Shown here: one piece after another, positions 44,441 through 57,997 of the stretch
How the letters are laid out: each line of letters begins with the position of its first letter
Numbering within the stretch: the first letter of the stretch is position 1
Assembly: GCA_022410635.1 (NCBI GenBank)
Contig: JAJVDF010000962.1
Location: forward strand, 252,201 to 316,200
DNA length: 64,000 nucleotides
Source of the DNA: Tretioscincus oriximinensis
Taxonomy: Eukaryota; Chordata; Lepidosauria; Squamata; Gymnophthalmidae
Reading direction: 5' to 3'
Position numbers and translations under genes: made by a program
The notes under the pieces: generated by a model
Database searches by the model: none
Seen by the model: only the letters and a program-made list of their open reading frames with translations
Told to the model about the DNA's origin: nothing

Positions 44441-44931
44441 GTCAGTTTAGCCAGGAATTTCTCTCCCCCACCCCCCCGATACGAGTTTCCGGCAGTAGAA
44501 AATCTCCTGTCATTGATTAGCAGATGAAGAGTGTTGGAGCAGAGATGTCATGTGCACTCACACTTTCTAAGAAATGTATTTTAAACTTAAATTTAACTGT
44601 GTGTGTTCAATTTTTCAGTTAACCATGCAAAGTTTAAATTTAAGATGAGTTTGTGCATGATTTTGGAGTGTTTGGAGCAAGACAAACAATTAGCAATGCA
44701 AAAGCTCTGTTCCTGCTATTTGCCTAGACTGATTCCGAGTCTGGAACATTCGCCTAAGATGCAGCTGTAAGTCTGCTGTTTTGACAATTAGGGGAAATTA
44801 TAAGATTCCAAGACTGAAAGTGTGAAAACAAAGGTAAATTTAAGATAATTTTGCAAATGCTTTTAGGATAATTAGGGAGTGGAGAGACTGTTAACAATAT
44901 GAATGCAGCATTCAATTTGCTTGTCTTTACC
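44441..44931. other. Unassigned DNA
   Basis: Nothing recognised. Confidence 0.4.
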
Positions 44932-45396
44932 GGCTTCATTCCCATTATCCCTTAACGCGCACATGACTGCAAATCCAAAGTCCATCGTTCCGATTTTATT
45001 ACCATAAAACAGGCTTGGAAGTGCTGCAGCATTGCTCTAAATGCACACCACGTGTTTCTGCTCCACAGTTCGTGGTGAAATTGCACAGTCACTGCTGCTT
45101 TTTGTAATTCACAGTATTTGTACTTTGACAACAGAGATCAGACAACAAAAGTGAGAGAGAGAGCGGGGCTGGGGCTCTTTTGTTTGGCTTTCTCTCCTGG
45201 CCCAGCTGCTTCCCTCCCTCCTCTGGAAAAACAGGTTTTTCCGGGTACTTCAGCCCATGGAACAGAAATTCATTGAGCACTCAGCAGTTAATGCTCAGGT
45301 AAAATTGACTGCATTTTAAGCCCTCACTTCACTTTCATTTTGGAACAATAAAATCCATTTTCCATTCCCTTTTAAAGGTCTAATGGGAATGCAGCC
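44932..45396. mobile_element. PIF/Harbinger-like non-autonomous element, short copy
   Basis: Aligns over both ends with 19386-20130: TTAACGCGCACA, AATCCAAAGTCCA, CAGTTCGTGGTGAAATTGCA, GATCAGACAACAAAAG and CTCCTCTGGAAAAACA. The terminal inverted repeats are GGCTTCATTCCCATTA and GGCTGCATTCCCATTA. A clear target duplication is not seen. Confidence 0.6.
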
Positions 45397-47640
45397 ATTG
45401 ATGCACATTCACAATACAAATCCAACCTTTGTTAACATAGACACTAGGACTTATTCTTGGTTCTACTTCTTTCTGTTAGCTTATAAAGGAGTGTCGGCAG
45501 AGAGGACGAACAAACTGGACAAAGTCTTCTGTGATCTGTCAGTTTACTGAAGGCAGAAGCAGGCAAAGTTATCTCAGTATGCTGATACTAATTGAGCAAT
45601 CAATCAAAGAAGTAGAACACACTCAACGGATTTGCAACAGCTTATAAACCTATTCTTCACTCCTCCTCAGGCATGGTCAAAGGTTGAACCACATCCAATA
45701 TTCATAAAGCAAACTAGGCGTGCAAAACACTAGAAGGTGGTAATAAAAGTGAAAGCAAAAAGGTTAACCCTTTCATAACCCTGANGCTAAGAACTTGCTG
45801 TCCATATGCCTTTCCAGGCTGACAGGCTTGTGTAGTCCATAGTGGCATGTGAACAATAGATTCCCAAGACCACTTTCTAAAACCTAATGCATTTTTGAGA
45901 CATAAAGGAAGTCAGTATAAATACCATTTCCTGTGTATTTCACTACTCTTTTCTATAGCTACAGAAAATTTATATATCTATATTTCTAGACAAGAATTTC
46001 ATTATGAAACCAAACAAAACAGGAGTCTCCCATAAAAGATATGCAGGTTTATTGTAGAGGCATGACTTTTGCATTTAGTTCAGAATCAGGATCTTTGTTG
46101 ATTTAGGTGACTTGTCCTAGGATTAAAATGAAAACAAACAAAAAAGACAGCATATTTTGACATAAAGTACATCTTCCTAATGTTTGGTGAGAAAAGCTAG
46201 AAGATTATAGGGCTCCTGTTCCTAAAACTCTAGCCAGTTCTAGCTGCAGTTATTCATAACTTCTCCTTTCAAATTCTGAAATGTACCTATAAAATACCTT
46301 GAATACAGCTTTGTAAGCACATTCTCACTCTGTCATTGTCATTTTGGGCTGAAGAACAACTTCAGAGACAAATGGGACAAGCTACCTAATATACCATTTG
46401 AACATTATTCACTACACAATATCTCATTCTAAACAAAGGTTTTTGAGATTCTTGATACATTTAAAATAGAAGTTGAACTATCAGTAGAATTTCATTTCAG
46501 ATAGCAACAGAACATCTATCAACTGAATGAACAGATGAGAATAAGATGAAATGAACGACATATGGTCAACATTTATTAACATTTCTACTGATATTTGTGT
46601 GAGGTAGTAACAAACTCAAATGGTTATGTAAATTGCTCTCAAAGGAACTCCACCTGCCAACATCTTCTAGTGATTAGAAGGCAGGAGTCAGATTCCCACA
46701 CAAATTTAATTCTTAGTTACTGTGTGACTAAATAATAAAATGGTTGTCATCAATGATGGCCACCCTGAGCCCTACAAATAAATAAATAAATAATAAATAA
46801 ATAAATAAATAAATAAACAAACAAACAGACAGACAGTCAATGGGTACAACACATAGCTTTTGAAAAATGTGAACCATGCAATGTACCTTCACAAGCAAAT
46901 ATGTTGTATGTTTTTTAATTTTCTGTTACCTGCCTTGGGACCTATGGTGAATGACAGGATATAAATTTCCAAATAAAAACCTTTACATCCTTGGTCAGTG
47001 GGTGATATATAATTACCATGGCACAATTTTAAGAGAACTGCAAGTATTATGCTTCGTTTATTATGCAGGAGAAAGAGTGCTATGCTTTTAGTACTTCTCC
47101 CTCACTTCCATTATAGTGTCAAAGGGAATTCATCTGTGTAGAAGGCAAATTCTGTTTTAAAACAGATAACTGCTTGCATGTATATAAAAGAGTATTCATA
47201 TAAAAACTAACTCAAAATTCTTAACAACTGTTTCAAATTATAGTAAGAAGAAAATAGTGAATCCTGGATTTACAGCTGTTAACATCTGAAGTATTTCTAT
47301 TACTTTGTTAAGTTCTATGTTTCTAAATAAATTATATGAATGGGTGTATAACAAAAGAATGAGTGGCAGAAGAGTGGCAACTGCCCATTGTATTCTAAAA
47401 AAAATAGCCACCGCTGTATTGTTTCAGTGTATTGTTGAAGCAGTTTCAAGAGTAGATGAATGTGCTCATATCAGTCTGCAGGAAATATACATAGCGCTAT
47501 GGTAAAGGTATCTATGAATAAAACATGAATCAAAATTGTTTCAGGAAGGAAGAGGAGGAGGAAAGGTAAAGATCTNTGAATACTAAATTTAGGCTCTGCT
47601 GTTAATTTCAACTTGTTTTCAGGTTTATTAGCAAGTATGC
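45397..47640. other. Intergenic span with a (AAAT)n microsatellite
   Basis: (AAAT)n then (AAAC)n/(AGAC)n at about 46776-46836 follows GGCCACCCTGAGCCCTACAA, so it is probably the tail of an old L2-type retroelement. GCCTTGGGACCTATGG..ATATAAAT near 46930-46965 is another such tail. No gene is seen. Confidence 0.45.
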
Positions 47641-47654
47641 TCTACAATGTTCTT

Positions 47655-47988
47655 ATTGTAGCTGTCTACAAATATCTGAAGGACTGTCACAGAGCAGAGG
47701 GATCAGCACTGTTCTTATTAGCACATGAAAGGACTAGAAACAATGGGCTGAAACTGCAAGGGAGGAGATTTAGATTAGATATCAGAAAAAAACTTTCTAA
47801 CAGTCAGGGTGATAAACCAGTGGAACAGTTTGTTACAGGAGGTGGTGAGTTCGCCTTCCCTGGAAGTCTTCAAACAGAGACTGGACAGTCATCTTTCTGG
47901 GATGGTTTCATGAATCCTGTATTGAGCAGGGGGTTGGACCCCATGACCCTGGAGGTCCCTTCCAATTCTATGATTCTATGATTCTATG
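47655..47988 (+). mobile_element. CR1 LINE 3' end, (ATTCTATG)n type
   Basis: Starts at VAVYKYLKDCHRAEGSALFL and runs through KLQGRRFRLDIRK to CTATGATTCTATGATTCTAT. A 5'-truncated copy close in sequence to 23095-24270. Confidence 0.92.
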
Positions 47989-50900
47989 TAATCAAACAGA
48001 TAAATCCATTTTTATTGCACCAAAAACCTTAACCCTAACTTTCACTGGCTTTCTCACTGACAACAAGTGCTTTGCATTCAAGTAGAATCAATAGTTAGCA
48101 CTTTCATCTACTACAAATTTAAGGCAATATCACACAATATCATTTCTTAGGGAACTATCATGATCTTCTGCTGCCTGAATAGCCAAAAAATTCCTAAACA
48201 TTTATGTGAAAATGACACTTTGCTGGCTCAGATTTTGTGTTGATCCTCCAGCAGTGGAGGGTATGGCGGTAGTCAGCAGCAACAAGGGGTCCTAGATTGT
48301 TATTATTTTTAATTGTGAAGAGTAACTGTGTAACTCTATTTTACTTGTTTTTTATGATTTTTCTTTTGTGATCCACCCTGAGACCCATTTTACTTGTTCA
48401 CTTGAGTCTTATCAATCACTGACTCTACCTCCTTCTCTTTCCTAAAACTGATTATCACAGCAAATGCTGGTTGTCTTCTCTTATGCTTCAAGTCCTATTC
48501 AAGGTCCTGAAAAATTAAGCACTTCAGCACTGGCTTTATTCTGAAATATACTGGTAGACTTTGATGTTGAAGTCTATCAATGTGCTATGGCTCCTGGGGC
48601 AGAACTGGTGACTATACCCTTCTTCCAGTAGGCAAGGGCCATTTCAACGATGAAGAAGGGAGTGTTATCAAAATGGAGAGCACAGGAGCATCAGCCTTCA
48701 AAGCTAATGGGTAGACAATTGCAATGCAGGCAGGCCCACCTTATACCAGAAGTATCTGCTGGCCTGTGATACTTATGGTAAGTTCAAAAAGAAGTTGTGA
48801 ATTCTAAAGAAAAAAGAAATAAAGGATTGGGAACTAATGAAGTATGGAAATTTTTAGGGATCTTAACTAACAACAGGAAACATATAGTTTATACTCTGCT
48901 CTTGAAGCATGTTTAACAGAACCATAGAGTACAGCCTCCTCTCCCAATGTCTGGTCCCCACGTGGCCAGTAGAGGTTTTTGGGCCATGTAACAGAGATGA
49001 AGCCACTGTCCATCCTGTGACTTTATAGAATCGGACTCTTTTCATCATCCAAATAGTAGAAGGCGTTGTCCCTCCTCTCTCTCTCTCTGTCCCTCCATTC
49101 TCCTCCTTTGCACACATACTTTTAAGTATAAATTACCACATTATATCACAGAAATGTCTGCCCAGACAAGCAAGTATTCAGTTCAAATAACAACAGGAAA
49201 TATTTAGTATTTAATCTCCTGTAGTTTTAAATTGGTGGGGCATAGAAGTTATACTTGGACTGTATAACTAAGGTATCAAGAAAGCATGATTTTTTTCATC
49301 CTCAAGCAGGCAGGAAAACATTGTCACAATTGTTCTATTTTATTTCAATCTTGCAATTTTTAAATTTCTGTGAAGCAAATATTTACAGTGTGCCACTTGT
49401 ACAGTTTATACAGATAAATTATGGCTCCACACTTATGGTGGCAGGTCTCTGAGATGTTTCAGAGATGTAGTGGCCAGATGCCATAGCTTTTAAAAGTACC
49501 TTGAAGTGCCGTCAACCATATCCTTCCTCTCAGCAGGTTTAATTGATCTATCATAGGGTATGTGCCAATTACAGTTGCTTTTGCTGCTACTTGTTAGACA
49601 AACGTTGAAGGCAAGAGAAATATAATACTTTGTTTACATAGGTACCTTATTGGCAAAGGGCCATTTCTGGGTGCTTTCTGGTGTGACTGATGGCCTTTTG
49701 TACTGTATTATGAACAGGCAGGTAAGCTGTGCTTTCAATTCTAAGCCCCTGAGGGACCAAGGGTGGGTCGTATTGATATGCCCTTAGGATGGAAGGGAAC
49801 TTCCATGCCTTTGAGGTGCGAATGTAAGAGAGGGAGTATGACATAAATGGAATAAATAAGTACAGTATGTGAAATAAATGATAGTCACCAAATTGGGATT
49901 GTGAGATGGTATGTAGAGGACAACAGCATCACTTTGCCCTCGTCTGACTAGGAACCTGGTCCTTTATCCAGTGAGCAACTAGTCTGCTAACCACTTTAGC
50001 TTCATCAGCCAACGTTTCCACATCCACTGCTACAAATCCCCATACTTCTCTTATAAGGAATATATTTTGTACATGGGAAACTTGAAGTCACTTCTCTAAG
50101 AGCTTGGGCTGTTAGCAGCAGCCTGTACATTAGAATGATAGAAAAGCGAAATCCAATAAGGATCCAACAGAAAGTCTTACTTTCATCTTTCTGAGATGTT
50201 CTTCATCCCCAGCAGATCAAAGTCTACTTCTGGGGAATTAAAGACTTTTAAATGTAACCTAAACCCATCCTTCATTACAGGTTCTGATCCATGTATTAGC
50301 ACTGCCAGGAACCAATACAAATTGTATTCCTGGAACTGAACCTGTCCAGCATCAATAGAACTACATTATTTTTCAAGTTGTTTCTCCAAAAGTGGAACTT
50401 TGAAGTTGAGATCCTTTTTCATCTGGTGTAAATGCAAGGCAAAAATATATCTATATTTTCCAAAATACAGTTCCAGTCTAAAGATATATTATTGAGACTT
50501 TTGATTTCCAGGCATAGTTTTTCATGTACAGAATACAGAAGCTACCTTATGGAAAAGTAATTCATTTAATTAAAAGTTAACAATGGGCTTCTGGAAAATG
50601 AGTGTCCATTGTTATCCATACATAACAATGGGGAACAGTCTGCTTTGTTCACTTAATAAAGTTAAAATAATTAAAACAAGGACAAGAAGCTCAAAAGATT
50701 ACAATATGGCTACTGAATAGTATTCTCGATGTACTCAATGTACTCTATTTTTAAAAAGAATGTTGGAAATTTCAAGACAAAAACAGAGGCAAATATGTAA
50801 CACATTCGACCAATGACTCTAAAGGTCACCCATCATGATCTGCTGTTCTTCTTACAAGCAAATGCCCTTCTGGATGTTGGGGCATAAAAGATATCATTCC

Positions 50901-51960
50901 TTCCTAGTATACCAGTATACCTAGGTTACCAAGGTGAATAGTGTCTTAGCAGGTCCTAGTCTGGAGATAGGCAGTAGATGCCTATGGAGATGCTCCATGT
51001 CTTTCTGGATTACTAGGAAATCCTTTTAATAGTCCATCAAAGTGCACCATCAAACTGGACTTTCTTGGAGACTTTGAGACACTTCATGCCAATTTGCTTT
51101 GGATAAGTGTCATTGTGGAGTTGGAACTGTTCCAGATCAAGTCTTGCTAGGATCAAAACAACAGGCCTTACTTGTCCAGTTCTTTGATTCAGATCATGTT
51201 GAGATGGTGCAATGCTTCTAGAAAGTTATTGGCACACATTTTCACCTAATCCTGAAACATGGAATGGTCATTAGAGGTGAATTAAGAATAATTCACAATA
51301 AACATTTTGCCTTCATTTGCCACAATGTAAAGAGATGATGTCAGCAGGGATAATATACTGGAGGGAACCTATACTCATCATTATTTAGTACCAGAAAAAA
51401 TGGCTGGCTTCCACTCACTGTTAAATGGTTCCACATGGAAACTTTGAAACCATAGAACTTTACGGCTGATTAGACAGTTGTCTCTGGGGTGGGACAGTCT
51501 TTTATGAAACTGAGATGCAGACAACTAGGTTTCCATTCTGATAGAAAATCTGTTATGGAAACAATTATAATGGAAATGAGGGAACTATTAGGATAAAGGA
51601 ATAAAAACCCTCAGCTTACTATTAATGGCCAGTCAGTAGCTTTATTATGCTCATATATCAATAACCAAGACAAACAGTACTAAACATTACATTGCACCCT
51701 GGTACTCTAATCAGAGCCATAAATTCCTGCTACTTAATTTCTTTTTGAGACCTAAAAACAAACAAAATCTACCACTGGATTTTCTTCTAGAATATAACTC
51801 ATAATGGTTGTAACCACATGCTAGGTCAATATCTTGATCTTGATTCTGACTAGAGCAAATAAAATCTTCTAGTCCACACTCTGTTACCAACTGCAGCACG
51901 TTTCAGGCAAAGATTTATCCCAGATTAAGGCCTAATGCAGAAAGGATGTTAGAGTATTCA
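47989..51960. other. Intergenic span, about 4 kb, no gene recognised
   Basis: Near 48355-48390 GTGATCCACCCTGAGACCC looks like an old L2-type tail. Otherwise AT-rich DNA with no coding, RNA or transposon signal that I can support. Confidence 0.5.
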
Positions 51961-51983
51961 CAATGAGTTCTCTGAATTTATTT

Positions 51984-52300
<317 letters not shown>

Positions 52301-52569
52301 ATCTAGGCTCTAAATAGCAAACATTCCCTTCTAGTTATAAACTTCAGGGAAATATTTGGGACAGATCACAATCACTGGCACATTTGATATGTCCATAGAA
52401 CTAATTGGAAGGGATAAAGCAGCTAAGCAATCACCAAAAAAACCACCTCAAGGAACCGATATAAAAGAGTATCTGTGCAATATGTCCATCTACTAAAACC
52501 AAATGATGTGATATAAACCACTCCTCTACTTCCAACAATCTGAAGAAATATCTTCTCTTATATCATCTT

Positions 52570-52899
52570 GCCAATATCTTGACTGCAGGGGAGTTCCTCT
52601 AAGTTGTATCACCACTCTTAATAGCAAAGAAGGTCAGAACCCAGAGTAGGGCCTTCTCTGTGGTGGCCCTAAATTATGGAATATTTTGAGATGTGTTGGA
52701 TTTTTTAATTGATTATTGGACAATAATCAAAGAAGCACCTCTTTATCCTGCTCTTTGGCTGAAGAGCAAGTTTGGTCTCTAAACATTCAGACACTGTTGT
52801 TATTTTAATGTTTAACTTTTGTCACCTTTTGTCAGCTTTTACAGTTGTTTCCCACCTTCAGAACTTTGGGTATAGGGTGTGATAAATACATAAATAAAT
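52570..52899 (+). mobile_element. L2-type LINE 3' end
   Basis: GTAGGGCCTTCTCTGTGGTG, CCTAAATTATGGAAT, then CCCACCTTCAGAACTTTGGG, TATAGGGTGTGATAAATACA and (AAAT)n. This is the C-terminus and 3' UTR of an L2-type element, old and 5'-truncated. Confidence 0.65.
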
Positions 52900-52979
52900 A
52901 AACTGCTCAAAACACTTAAGGGAACACTTTAACATAACATGTTATGTTAACGTGTTCCCTTAATTGTTTTGAGCAGTAT
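52900..52979. mobile_element. Palindromic MITE (Tc1/mariner-like), copy 3
   Basis: AACTGCTCAAAACACTTAAG pairs with CTTAATTGTTTTGAGCAGTA around a small palindromic centre (AACATAACATGTTATGTT). It sits at the A-rich end of the L2 tail. Confidence 0.72.
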
Positions 52980-53036
52980 ACATAAATAAATATTACGTGA
53001 CTATAAGAGAAGCCATAAAACGATGATCCACAAAGG

Positions 53037-53095
53037 AGCTGCTAGCTCCTTTGCTGGACTTTCTACTGGACTAACACGGCTGTTTCTCTGAAATT
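53037..53095 (+). repeat. Fragment of the 'AAAGCTTATGC' dispersed element
   Basis: GCTGCTAGCTCCTTTGCTGG, then ACTTTCTACTGGACTAACAC and GGCTGTTTCTCTGAAAT: the right end of the unit seen at 9650 and 16938. Confidence 0.6.
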
Positions 53096-53875
53096 AACAT
53101 AAAATAATGAGACGTTGCAAAATGGTGCCTCCTCTGTGCAAGACTAACTTTCAAAGAAGGTGCCTCTACCAGTGTCCATGTGAGAAAAGGAACTGATGGA
53201 GGTGCCACAGCACACCTACTGTCACCAAGAATGGAGATGTGACTGCATTGTGTGTCTTTGCTTCTCATTCTAGTAAGTTTCTTTTGATATACCTTCTCAA
53301 TATCATGAAAGGCAGCTTCATCAACATCATTATTCAGTACAAATATGCTACTTCTATTACTTGGCTTTTGATAGAATATGTAAATTATCTGATTCTAAGG
53401 AAAACAATATAAGAGTGTGCTAGGATCCTTGATGAACCCCCACACAAACACTCACACATATACAATGCTGCTTTTCAAGATTTAATTTATGTAAGAATGC
53501 ACACTTATACCTTTCACTTTGTTTATTGAGACATTTCCTTCTTTTATTACAATATTGATGCACTGATTGTAATGGAACAAAATTCATTTTACCGACTATT
53601 AGGTGGTTAACAAGACAAGAGAAACAATAAATGTATGCTAGCAGAATAATAACAACGAGAGATGCTGAAGTGTTGTTTGGCAGAGGCACATAAGAGCTAG
53701 GCCTGTAGGAAGTGAGTGAAACAGGATGAGCAACTTGTCTGAGACCAATATGTCTGAGACCAATTTGTAAAATTGGAAGATTTTTTTCTCTTTGCAGTCA
53801 ATCCAAGTATGTCAAAATTACAGAAGTGTACAAAGCAGATTTGGCAAATTCAGTTTGCAATCTACTGATCTGTTT
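53096..53875. other. AT-rich span, no feature recognised
   Basis: Nothing recognised. Confidence 0.45.
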
Positions 53876-53975
53876 AGAATCATAGAGTCATAGAATCATA
53901 GAGTTGGAAGGGACCTCTAGAGTCATCGGGCCCAACCCCCTGCTCGATACAGGATTCATTAAACCATCCCAGAAA
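53876..53975 (-). mobile_element. CR1 LINE 3' tail on the minus strand
   Basis: AGAATCATAGAGTCATAGAA, GTTGGAAGGGACCTC and CAACCCCCTGCTCGATACAG: the reverse complement of the CR1 3' end with (ATTCTATG)n. Confidence 0.92.
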
Positions 53976-54686
53976 GATTACTGTGAAATTATGACTGTGA
54001 AAGATGTTTATTTCTGTGATCTGACACTGAACCAACCAGTGGGCTTCTGACTCAGTTTGGCTTGGTTTGTGAAAACGCTCTGTGTACAGTTGTGTCATGT
54101 ACCTCAACCTCCTCATTGGGCTCATACCAGGCTGCTGAAAATGTGTCTTGTTTTGCCAGAATCCTAGAAATGGTAATACAAATTGGTAATTTCTGCATGC
54201 CCAGGATCAATATCCTTGGCAAACAACTTCAGGGGCTATTAATCAAATTCACAGGCTCGTAAATCAGAGTTGAAACAGACTGTGGTAAAATCTACAGCCC
54301 TTAGCGAATGGTGCCACCTTTTGTTTTGTTTTGACCTGGAATTTTAAATTCAGACCAAAACCATTCTCTGGAGCAAACACCAACATCCTTACTAAGGAAT
54401 GACCAGAGTTTGTATCTTTATCACATTGGTTGTCTTTGTTTGGATCAGTTTTGATTTAAGATTCAGTCCTCCTCCTGAACTAGGCAAACCCATCTTTCAG
54501 AATGGAGAGTTAGACAATATCTTCATAGCTCCTCAAATGGCCATTGTGATACAAAAGCACATGTATCAAGAGTTCATTTCCAGGTGGTTTGGACTAGGGA
54601 GATTGTTTTCTGCAGCAATATAGTCAATGCAGAATAGCTACTGTATCTTTGGAATGCATTAAGCAATCAACAAATGTACTACCAAG
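53976..54686. other. Unassigned DNA
   Basis: No gene or repeat recognised. Confidence 0.4.
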
Positions 54687-54832
54687 ATAATCCATCTTCA
54701 GTCCTGAAGAATTGGACTAAACCTGAGGGGAAAATGGTTTCTGGTTCCTGGTTTAGTTCCTGGGAAAATGTTCCTGGTTTAGTCCAGTTGTTTAGGATTG
54801 AAAATGCGTTAAAAGTATGCATCAGAACAACA
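54687..54832. mobile_element. Palindromic fold-back element, copy 2
   Basis: ATCTTCAGTCCTGAAGAATT, GGACTAAACC, an inner GGTTTCTGGTTCCTGGTTTA, then GGTTTAGTCCAG and AAAATGCGTTAAAAGTATGC, ATCAGAAC. The blocks match those at 17578-17686. Confidence 0.5.
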
Positions 54833-55309
54833 CCAAATTGACTAATGCATTTCTAAACAGCTTCTCCCCCCCCCTCCCCTCCACATCTGGTCCAGAACAG
54901 CAGGAAAGGTTGTAAGGTAACGTGTGAATGTTTTGTATTGCAGGTTTGAAGTCAAAACAGATTTGGGCCACTACTGTCCCCTCAAGCAACCACAGCATTT
55001 GGGTGATTTAGGTATGTCTTGTCCTGAAGCTTGCAATGAATGTTGAAACCTAGTTTGAAAATCAGCTCTCTGTGTGAAAAGACGGATCCATTCCCTACAC
55101 TAGATACACAGAATAATTTCTAGGATCCAGTCCAGGAAAGTAAACAAGAAAATATTTCAAAGCCATTGCACCATGGCTCTTTATTTCATTTTATTTATTT
55201 CTTCTTAGGAAAATGGTAACTCAATTCTTTTACTCCAATTCATTACACCAATAAAATGAAAATAAGCTTCACCTATATCTTATCTAAGGGAATGAATTTG
55301 ACTCTTCTG

Positions 55310-55495
55310 AAGTGCATTTTGTGCAAAGATCGTGGCAAACTTTGAGGAGCACATTGCACATAATATTAAAAGACATAATAAGAACTTCTTCAAATACATC
55401 AGAAATAGGACTCATACAAAAATATTAACTAGACCACTAAATAGCAATGGACAGAAGGGGATAATAAAGGAGGACATGGAGATAATATAGGTAAT
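55310..55495 (+). mobile_element. CR1-type LINE fragment (linker before the RT)
   Basis: AAAAGACATAATAAGAACTT, CTTCAAATACATCAGAAATA, then AATGGACAGAAGGGGATAAT, AAAGGAGGACATGGAGATAA. The peptide KNFFKYIRNR..PLNSNGQKGIIKEDMEI is the segment just upstream of where the copy at 33355 begins. Confidence 0.75.
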
Positions 55496-55631
55496 ATAGG
55501 AGCCAACAGCAGATAAAGGGCTGTGATAGCATATTGATATAATGTTGCAAACAACAACAACAAGCATAACCACCAACAGCACCAACCAGCAGCACCAGCA
55601 CTTCTACTACTACTACTACCACCACCACCTG

Positions 55632-55865
55632 GATTACCCTATTGTGTTATGTTAAGGCAACAGGCTCTAGTCACTCCTCCCCTTTACTCCCATCCATGCC
55701 TCCACTCACTCCCACCCACCCTTGCCTCCTCCTATCCCTCTTTCACTTGCCAGTTCTTTCTCCCTTCTGCTTTTCCTCCTTCTGCCTCCCTCATCTTCCT
55801 CCCTTCCTCTCTAGAGGCTGCCAAAATGATGGGCTCTTAAATATGTGTTTTATTATATGTATAGA
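55632..55865 (+). repeat. Dispersed repeat with polypyrimidine core, copy 2
   Basis: GGCAACAGGCTCTAGTCACT, CATCCATGCCTCCACTCACT, a C/T-rich core, then GATGGGCTCTTAAATATGTG and TTTTATTATATG. The blocks match 1680-1980 in reverse orientation. Confidence 0.55.
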
Positions 55866-57112
55866 TGATGATTATTATTATATAATACTGGACCCTGTAT
55901 TATTCAGATATCACAAATTACACTAGGTCTTTGGGGAGGAGAACAAAACCAGTAATAAACTTCTACCAAAGTTTTTGATGAGAATATTATTTTGTTATGA
56001 AAAATTCTCCAAGAGCTGAGTGAAATGTTATTTTGATCAACAAAACAAAATCAAAATGGCTAATTGTGGACTCTTTTATCCAGTTATAGTGAGCCATTCT
56101 ATGATATAAAGAGTACTTTTTTATATTACTATATTTCAAGCAAGTAATAGTTTCAATTTAATCCTAGAAGTGTTTTCTGTAGTCATGTTCAAGCTACTAT
56201 TCAAAGATTATCTGATGTGATGACTGTATTCTATATAGAACTTTATTCCTACAATCCATTGTGAACAGTTATGTGATTGGTGAAATTACCAACAATGACA
56301 ACCTGGTGGAAGTTTCAACTCTCAGAATCTGTTATATGGGATAAGGTAAATTAAACAGGTTTTCTTGGATGTACTCTATTAAAAAATAATACAAAATTTA
56401 TTTCCATTGAATAAATCAATCATGCAAATACAGAACATTGCAATACTTTTTGCTTTTTCCCTTAAATTTAAAAATATATTTTTAAGAGCAGTTCTTTATT
56501 CCAAACATTATTTTCTGCTTGAATTCCAAAATGTAATTAGATAGACAAGTCTTATATAAGCCATATAATATACAAAGGAATATCTGAAGGTCCTGTTTGA
56601 TTTCAGTGTGAAAGAGGAGTTGAAGCAAGTTGTTGTGTTTAACATTTGCAAGATACTTTTATATCACCGAACTTTAAATAAAGGTGTGATTGTAGAGGAC
56701 CATTTAATTGCCATAAACATGACTTTACAGAAAAGGGTTACATAAATTGCAAGGAATATTTGTTTTTTGATCTTATACGTTGGCAAAAAAATAGTTCAAG
56801 ATCTACACTAAATGTATTTTGTTCTGTGTCACTCGTACACCTTGTTTAATAAATCATTCCTATGATTAGACAAGTGTCACACTAAATGACTCATTAACTA
56901 TTAATGTTAGCTAAAACTCATTAAAATTTAATTCCATTGTCTTGATCTACATTGACTAATCATAGTTCTTTGCTTGGTCTTTCTATCGAATGAAACCATC
57001 TTGAGAGATATGAATGAAAAATGTATTTCTATAACTGGTACCATGGACTGTATCATGGACTGTTTTGAAGGAGAGTGTGTACTATGAGGAATGTGTGTGT
57101 TAAAAATGTACC
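55866..57112. other. AT-rich span, no feature recognised
   Basis: Nothing recognised. Confidence 0.5.
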
Positions 57113-57292
57113 ATTAAGAACGTAAGAGGAACCCTGCCAGAGCCCATATAATCCAGCATTTTGTCTCACACAATGGCACGCCTACTGAACCTGGGCAGTC
57201 TCAAGCAGAAGAAGGCAAGACCCACACCTGTTCTCAACTTCTTGCAAATGAAATCCAGCCTAGTAGTTATTTATACCCTTGGCTTCAGTTAC
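57113..57292 (-). mobile_element. CR1-type LINE 3' end, (ATGTTCTT)n tail
   Basis: TAAGAACGTAAGAGGAACCC, AATCCAGCATTTTGTCTCAC and CCTGGGCAGTCTCAAGCAGA: the reverse complement of the 3' UTR at 61340-61534. Confidence 0.82.
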
Positions 57293-57321
57293 ACTATGGG
57301 GTGCAGTTATAAAGCCTTTAA

Positions 57322-57392
57322 CAACCAGACCTAAAAGCCCTAATTGCCTACTCCTCAGTCAGCCACATAGGACTAGTTGCAGGCGAAGGCTA
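57322..57392 (+). pseudogene. NUMT, mitochondrial ND4 fragment, left piece
   Basis: AGACCTAAAAGCCCTAATTG, CCTACTCCTCAGTCAGCCAC and ATAGGACTAGTTGCAGG translate as QPDLKALIAYSSVSHIGLVA, a well-conserved stretch of NADH dehydrogenase subunit 4. It lies upstream of, and in the same orientation as, the larger ND4 piece at about 58000. Confidence 0.85.
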
Positions 57393-57407
57393 TCCTGGCA
57401 ATAATTA

Positions 57408-57980
57408 CAAGAAACCAATACATTGGCAGCACTTTATTCATTTACAACATCGGAAAAATAATTGATACTACAGAACATACAGCATTATTAAGTAGCACTG
57501 AACTGAATATAGATATAGGAAGTGGTATAAAATTAGGCCATGGCTAATTAATGAGTGTAAGGTGCAGCGTCTTGGCTGACAGTCCGCATAGTCACCTCGG
57601 ACTGACCTAGGGACTCCACTGCATGCATGCATACTATGGCGCGAGCCCCTTAGGTGAGCCCCTGTCCATTACCGAGCGGGTGCCACCCCAACTCACTCTC
57701 CTGGTGAACTCTGCTCAGCCCATGCTTAAGGCAGACACCACCTGACCCAAGGAGGTGGATTAGAGCACGCAAGGTGCACCCCTATTTTGAGCCCTACCTC
57801 CATGGCTCAGAGTTGTGTTTGGCTTCCAACTTCTCCCCAAGGGTAAGCTCCGTGTCCCTGAACCACTTTACAAGGGGCCCTCATCAAATATGGGATAGTT
57901 AGGAGATAACTGCCACACAGGCCAGTAACTATCCTTTTGGTCAGCCAAGACATGCACCCACCCCTGCAGCCATGACAATA
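57408..57980 (-). mobile_element. Possible solo LTR splitting the NUMT
   Basis: About 570 bp unlike ND4 sits between the two NUMT pieces. Read on the minus strand it begins TGTCATGGC and ends TTGCCA (TG...CA). An AATAAA lies about 40 bp before its end, the layout of a retrotransposon LTR. Its composition is GC-richer than its surroundings. No target duplication is evident, and about 90 bp of ND4 is missing at the junction, so the call is tentative. Confidence 0.35.
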
Positions 57981-57997
57981 GGGAGGAAGGGTTAGCC

